In this document: piece after piece, positions 61,075 through 64,000 of the stretch
Layout: the number at the start of each line of letters is the position of its first letter
Numbering within the stretch: the stretch's first letter is position 1
Assembly: GCF_000785435.2 (NCBI RefSeq)
Contig: NZ_JTDB02000013.1
Span: 103,666-167,665, forward strand
Reading direction: 5' to 3'
DNA: 64,000 bases
Source: Paraburkholderia sacchari
GTDB taxonomy: Bacteria > Pseudomonadota > Gammaproteobacteria > Burkholderiales > Burkholderiaceae
Notes under the pieces: model-generated
The model's database searches: none
What the model was told of the DNA's origin: nothing
Seen by the model: the letters and a program-made list of their open reading frames with translations, nothing else
Program-made: the position numbers and the translations under genes

Positions 61075-62775
61075 TCAGCCGACTGCAACCGGGGCCGCTT
61101 TCGGTTCAACATGGACGCGGCTCTGAACCACACGGAAGCGGTTTGCCACGAATGCGGCATCGGCCAGTGCAGCGTTCGCGGCCGGGTTTGCGCCGGTACC
61201 GTGGAAGTCCGAGAAAGCCGCGGATTGATTCACGAACACGCCGCCTGTCAGGTTGATCGAGAGAGCTACGCCGCCGGTGATCGCGGCTTCGTGGGCGGCT
61301 TCGATCACTGCGTCATCGGTGCTGTAGACCGAGAGCGTGAGCGCGCCGTGGTCGCGTGCGGTCGCGCCGGCCAGTTCGAGCGATTGCGCGGTGGAATCGG
61401 TGGCGATCACGAACGAGATCGGGCCGAACCATTCGCGCGTGAACGAGGCGGCGTCGCGTGCGGCGTCGAGCGAGAGCACGAGCGGCGTGCGTACGCGCGC
61501 GCCGGCGAATTGCGGGTGCTCGAGCGTCTGGCTGTCGGCGAGCACGGTGCCCAGCTTGCGCGCTTCGTCGATGCGCGCCGTGACACTTTCGTTCTGGATC
61601 GCGCCGAGCACTTCCACGGCGCGGGCGGGATCGGCCACGAACTTCTGGACGGCGCCCGCGATTGCTTGTGCGACGGTTTCGAAGCTCACATGGCCTTCGG
61701 CAGTCTGAATGCCGGTGCGCGGGACATAGATGTTCTGCGGCGCCGTGCACATCTGGCCCGAATAGAGCGAGAGCGAGAACGCGATGTTGCGCGCGGCGGC
61801 CTTCAGGTCAGCCACGGAATCGATCACGATCTGGTTCACGCCGGCTTTTTCGGTGTAGACCTGCGCCTGGTGGGCGTGCTGTTCGAGCCAGTCGCCGTTT
61901 TGCGTGCTGCCGGTGAAGTCGATCAGCTTGATTTCGGGGCGCAGCGCGAGCTGTTGAACGAGCGCGCCGTCGTTGGGATCGGTCGCGAGCAGCGTGACCA
62001 CGTTCGGATCGAAACCGGCATCGCGCAGCACCTCGCGGGCAATGCGCACGGTAACGGCGAGTGGCAGGATCGCACCCGGATGCGGCTTGACGATCACCGT
62101 ATTGCCCGTCGCCAGATCGGCGAACAGGCCGGGGTAGCCGTTCCAGGTCGGGAACGTGCAGCAGCCGAGCACGAGACCGGTACCGCGCGGCACAACGGTA
62201 AAACGCTTTTGCATCGCGAGCGGAGGGTTCTTGCCTTGCGGCTTTTCCCAGTGCGCGTCGGCGGGAATGCGGCGCAACTGGTCCCAGGCGTACGTCACGG
62301 CTTCGAGCGCACGATCCTGAGCATGCGGGCCACCCGCCTGGAAGGCCATCATGAACGCCTGGCCAGTCGTGTGCATCACGCTGAAGGCGATTTCGAAGCT
62401 CGCGCGGTTCAGGCGCTCGAGAATTTCGAGGCTCACGCCTGCCCATACCTGAGGGCCGGCGGCGCGCCACTCACGCTGCGCCTTTTGAGCGGCTGCGATC
62501 AGTTGATCGGGTGTCGACTTCGGGTAGCGAGCCCCAAGCGCGAAACCGAACGGTGACGTCTCGCTGCCCACGGTTTCGCCGGTACCCGGTTGGTCGAGCT
62601 CGAAGTTGCGATTGAGGTGAGCCTTGAATGCGGCTTCGCCGTCTGCTGCGGCAGATTCCCCGTACACTTTGGGGCTCGGCATTTCGGCGAACGGGCTCCA
62701 GTAGCCGCGCGTCTCGATAGCGGCAAGCGCTTTTTGCAGCACGGCTTCGTGCTTGGCGAACAGCGGATGTGTCAT
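61075..62775 (-). CDS. paaN: Phenylacetic acid degradation protein PaaN (aldehyde dehydrogenase type)
   Basis: 566-residue aldehyde-dehydrogenase-fold protein associated with ring opening in the paa pathway. NAD-binding GNTVIVKPHPGAILPLAVT, LIDFTGSTQNGDWL, the nucleophile in SLYSGQMCTAPQNIYVPR, and LNLTGGVFVNQSAAFSDFHG-like C-terminal motifs (here INLTGGVFVNQSAAFSDFHG). It lacks the C-terminal MaoC-type hydratase of E. coli PaaZ, so the hydrolase step must be done by another protein. ATG 62775 (MTHPLF) follows GGAGG. First gene of the minus-strand run. Confidence 0.88.
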   Translation of the reverse strand: MTHPLFAKHEAVLQKALAAIETRGYWSPFAEMPSPKVYGESAAADGEAAFKAHLNRNFELDQPGTGETVGSETSPFGFALGARYPKSTPDQLIAAAQKAQREWRAAGPQVWAGVSLEILERLNRASFEIAFSVMHTTGQAFMMAFQAGGPHAQDRALEAVTYAWDQLRRIPADAHWEKPQGKNPPLAMQKRFTVVPRGTGLVLGCCTFPTWNGYPGLFADLATGNTVIVKPHPGAILPLAVTVRIAREVLRDAGFDPNVVTLLATDPNDGALVQQLALRPEIKLIDFTGSTQNGDWLEQHAHQAQVYTEKAGVNQIVIDSVADLKAAARNIAFSLSLYSGQMCTAPQNIYVPRTGIQTAEGHVSFETVAQAIAGAVQKFVADPARAVEVLGAIQNESVTARIDEARKLGTVLADSQTLEHPQFAGARVRTPLVLSLDAARDAASFTREWFGPISFVIATDSTAQSLELAGATARDHGALTLSVYSTDDAVIEAAHEAAITGGVALSINLTGGVFVNQSAAFSDFHGTGANPAANAALADAAFVANRFRVVQSRVHVEPKAAPVAVG

Positions 62776-62823
62776 GGCGCAAAGTTGATTGAGAGGTTGG
62801 AGGAGGCCCGTGCCAATTAATTG

Positions 62824-62837
62824 ACCGACCGGTTGGT
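62824..62837. promoter_or_regulatory. Palindrome in the paaN-paaF intergenic region
   Basis: ACCGACCGGTTGGT, an inverted repeat with six of seven pairs, lies between divergent paaN and the paaF-like gene. It overlaps TTGACC (62821-62826, plus strand) and sits in the spacer of a weak minus-strand promoter. TetR-type PaaR regulators of beta-proteobacteria are known to use ACCG-type palindromes; that it binds one here is inference. Confidence 0.5.
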
Positions 62838-62914
62838 TGGCGAATGTTAGCATTAGTCAAACTTCGGCGTGAAAAAAATTTTTTAGGGACTTTTCTTTGA
62901 TGGAAGGAGGGCGT

Positions 62915-63691
62915 ATGGGGTACGAAAACATTCTGGTCGAAACGCGCGGCAAAGTCGGCCTGGTCACATTGAACCGCCCGAAGGCGCTCAACGCACTGAA
63001 CGATGCGTTGATGGACGAACTGGGCGCGGCGCTCAAGGCGTTCGACGCTGATGAGGGGGTTGGCGCAATCGTCATTACCGGCAGCGAGAAGGCGTTCGCG
63101 GCCGGGGCCGACATCGGCATGATGGCGAGCTACAGCTTCATGGATGTCTATAAGGGCGATTACATTACGCGCAACTGGGAGGCGATCCGCGGGATCCGCA
63201 AGCCGGTCATTGCGGCTGTTGCAGGCTTTGCACTGGGCGGTGGCTGTGAACTGGCGATGATGTGCGACATCATTTTTGCGGCGGACACCGCGAAGTTTGG
63301 GCAGCCTGAAATCAAGCTGGGCGTGATTCCCGGCGCGGGCGGTACGCAGCGCCTACCGCGTGCGGTGTCGAAGGCCAAAGCGATGGATTTGTGCCTGACT
63401 GCTCGCATGATGGATGCAACTGAAGCGGAGCGTGCGGGGTTGGTGTCTCGCGTGATTCCTGCGGCGGATCTCCTGAACGAAGCGCTTGCCGCAGCCGCTA
63501 CAATTAGCGAGTACTCGCTGCCTGCCGTCATGATGGCCAAGGAGGCGGTGAATCGCGCGTACGAAACCACGCTCGCAGAGGGCGTGCACTTCGAGCGCCG
63601 CATGTTCCACTCGCTTTTTGCGACCGAGGATCAAAAGGAAGGGATGGCGGCCTTCGTGGAAAAGCGCAAGCCCGTGTTCAAGAACAAGTAA
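62915..63691 (+). CDS. paaF: Enoyl-CoA hydratase, PaaF-like
   Basis: Crotonase-family hydratase of 258 residues. Unlike PaaG it keeps both catalytic glutamates: Glu112 in ALGGGCELAMMCDI and Glu132 in FGQPEIKLGVIPG. The oxyanion segment AFAAGADIGMM and GVGAIVITGSEKAF are standard. The ATG at 62915 follows the strong site GGAAGGAGGG. It is divergent from the paaN-paaK run; the pathway needs such a hydratase for 2,3-dehydroadipyl-CoA. A general fatty-acid hydratase cannot be excluded by sequence alone. Confidence 0.88.
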   Translation: MGYENILVETRGKVGLVTLNRPKALNALNDALMDELGAALKAFDADEGVGAIVITGSEKAFAAGADIGMMASYSFMDVYKGDYITRNWEAIRGIRKPVIAAVAGFALGGGCELAMMCDIIFAADTAKFGQPEIKLGVIPGAGGTQRLPRAVSKAKAMDLCLTARMMDATEAERAGLVSRVIPAADLLNEALAAAATISEYSLPAVMMAKEAVNRAYETTLAEGVHFERRMFHSLFATEDQKEGMAAFVEKRKPVFKNK

Positions 63692-63897
63692 GTCGCGACC
63701 TTGTGGGCGCCGTCGGCTGCGAGCCGGTGGCCGTTGCTGGCGGCGGGAGAAATTTTCGCCCGCCTCTTGCGGCGGCGGCGTGGTCGCGCTAAGATTCGCC
63801 CCCTTCGCTAGCCGATGTATGCCAGCGAAGCCCGCCGCGAGAAACGGCGGGGGGCGGGAAAGTCTTCAGTTTTTAAACGGTGACGTTAAAAAAGATG
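63692..63897 (+). other. Region between paaF and the rRNA-type promoter
   Basis: No gene is visible. Two GC hairpins occur: GGCGGG / CCCGCC at 63742-63764, and CCCGCCG / CGGCGGG at 63831-63851; neither has a T-run. The AT-rich stretch at about 63867-63895 could act as an UP element for the downstream promoter. Confidence 0.45.
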
Positions 63898-63926
63898 TTG
63901 ACGAAACGCCAGAGAGTCTGCATAAT
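63898..63926 (+). promoter_or_regulatory. Strong promoter of rRNA-operon type
   Basis: TTGACG (63898-63903), exactly 17 bases, then CATAAT (63921-63926), followed by TCTCGTTTCTC and a small CTGC-TGACG-GCAG-like hairpin near 63938-63958. AT-rich sequence lies upstream. The layout resembles rrn leader regions of Burkholderia relatives, so 16S rRNA probably begins beyond 64000. No rRNA sequence itself is in the window. Confidence 0.65.
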
Positions 63927-64000
63927 CTCGTTTCTCTGCTGCTGACGCAGCAACGCAGAAAGCGCCGGGTAGTTCGAAGTTGTTCCGGTGCCTTGTGCGA

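Overview
The window is about 64 kb of high-GC DNA that looks like a Burkholderiaceae chromosome, most likely Paraburkholderia, Burkholderia or a close relative. This rests on gene order recalled from that family (his operon - hinT - tatABC - htrA - nif3 - petABC - sspAB - tRNA-Thr; hemA-prfA-prmC-grxD-ubiX; rpe-gph-trpEGDC) and on the paa cluster. No search was run, so genus is inference. Almost everything is core metabolism or housekeeping. I see no insertion sequence, integrase, prophage or CRISPR array.

Layout. 1-6.8 kb: histidine operon from the tail of hisG to hisE, with strong intercistronic hairpins. 6.9-9.7 kb: a small membrane protein, a HIT protein and the twin-arginine translocase tatABC. 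9.8-16.1 kb: a DegS-like protease (minus strand), a Nif3-like protein, the cytochrome bc1 operon petABC (its Rieske subunit has a twin-arginine signal), sspA/sspB and tRNA-Thr(UGU). 16.2-18.7 kb: an accessory-looking Eco57I-type adenine methyltransferase without a visible nuclease domain. 19-23.2 kb: two uncharacterised SAM-dependent methyltransferases, a small hypothetical gene and a DUF1415 gene. 22.6-24.7 kb: a divergent TetR/MFS pair with two near-identical operators placed on overlapping promoters.

24.9-31 kb: nitroreductase, YegD-like Hsp70, cold-shock protein with a long leader, APC permease, YgiD-like dioxygenase. 30.3-35.6 kb (minus strand): an atypical response regulator, then hemA-prfA-prmC-grxD-ubiX. 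35.8-46.8 kb: a small membrane protein, aminopeptidase P, HAD hydrolase, ettA and ychF (minus), a UbiH-type hydroxylase with a promoter suggesting a leaderless mRNA, dsbC, M61 peptidase and azoR. 47-54.7 kb (minus): uracil-DNA glycosylase with an extended N-terminus, CYTH protein, trpCDGE, gph and rpe. 55-57 kb: apaG and mltA. 57-63.7 kb: the lower phenylacetate pathway (paaK, paaI, paaG, paaJ, paaN, with a divergent paaF-like hydratase). The window ends with a near-consensus promoter of rRNA-operon type, so an rrn operon probably starts just beyond the edge.

The best leads are modest: the methyltransferase without a nuclease domain next to tRNA-Thr, two clamp-binding-like motifs in the uracil-DNA glycosylase N-terminus, a receiver domain without its phospho-acceptor, the paired TetR operators, stop codons embedded in short tandem duplications at five gene ends, and hairpins abutting ribosome-binding sites in the paa operon. 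I did not find a clear new multi-gene system.
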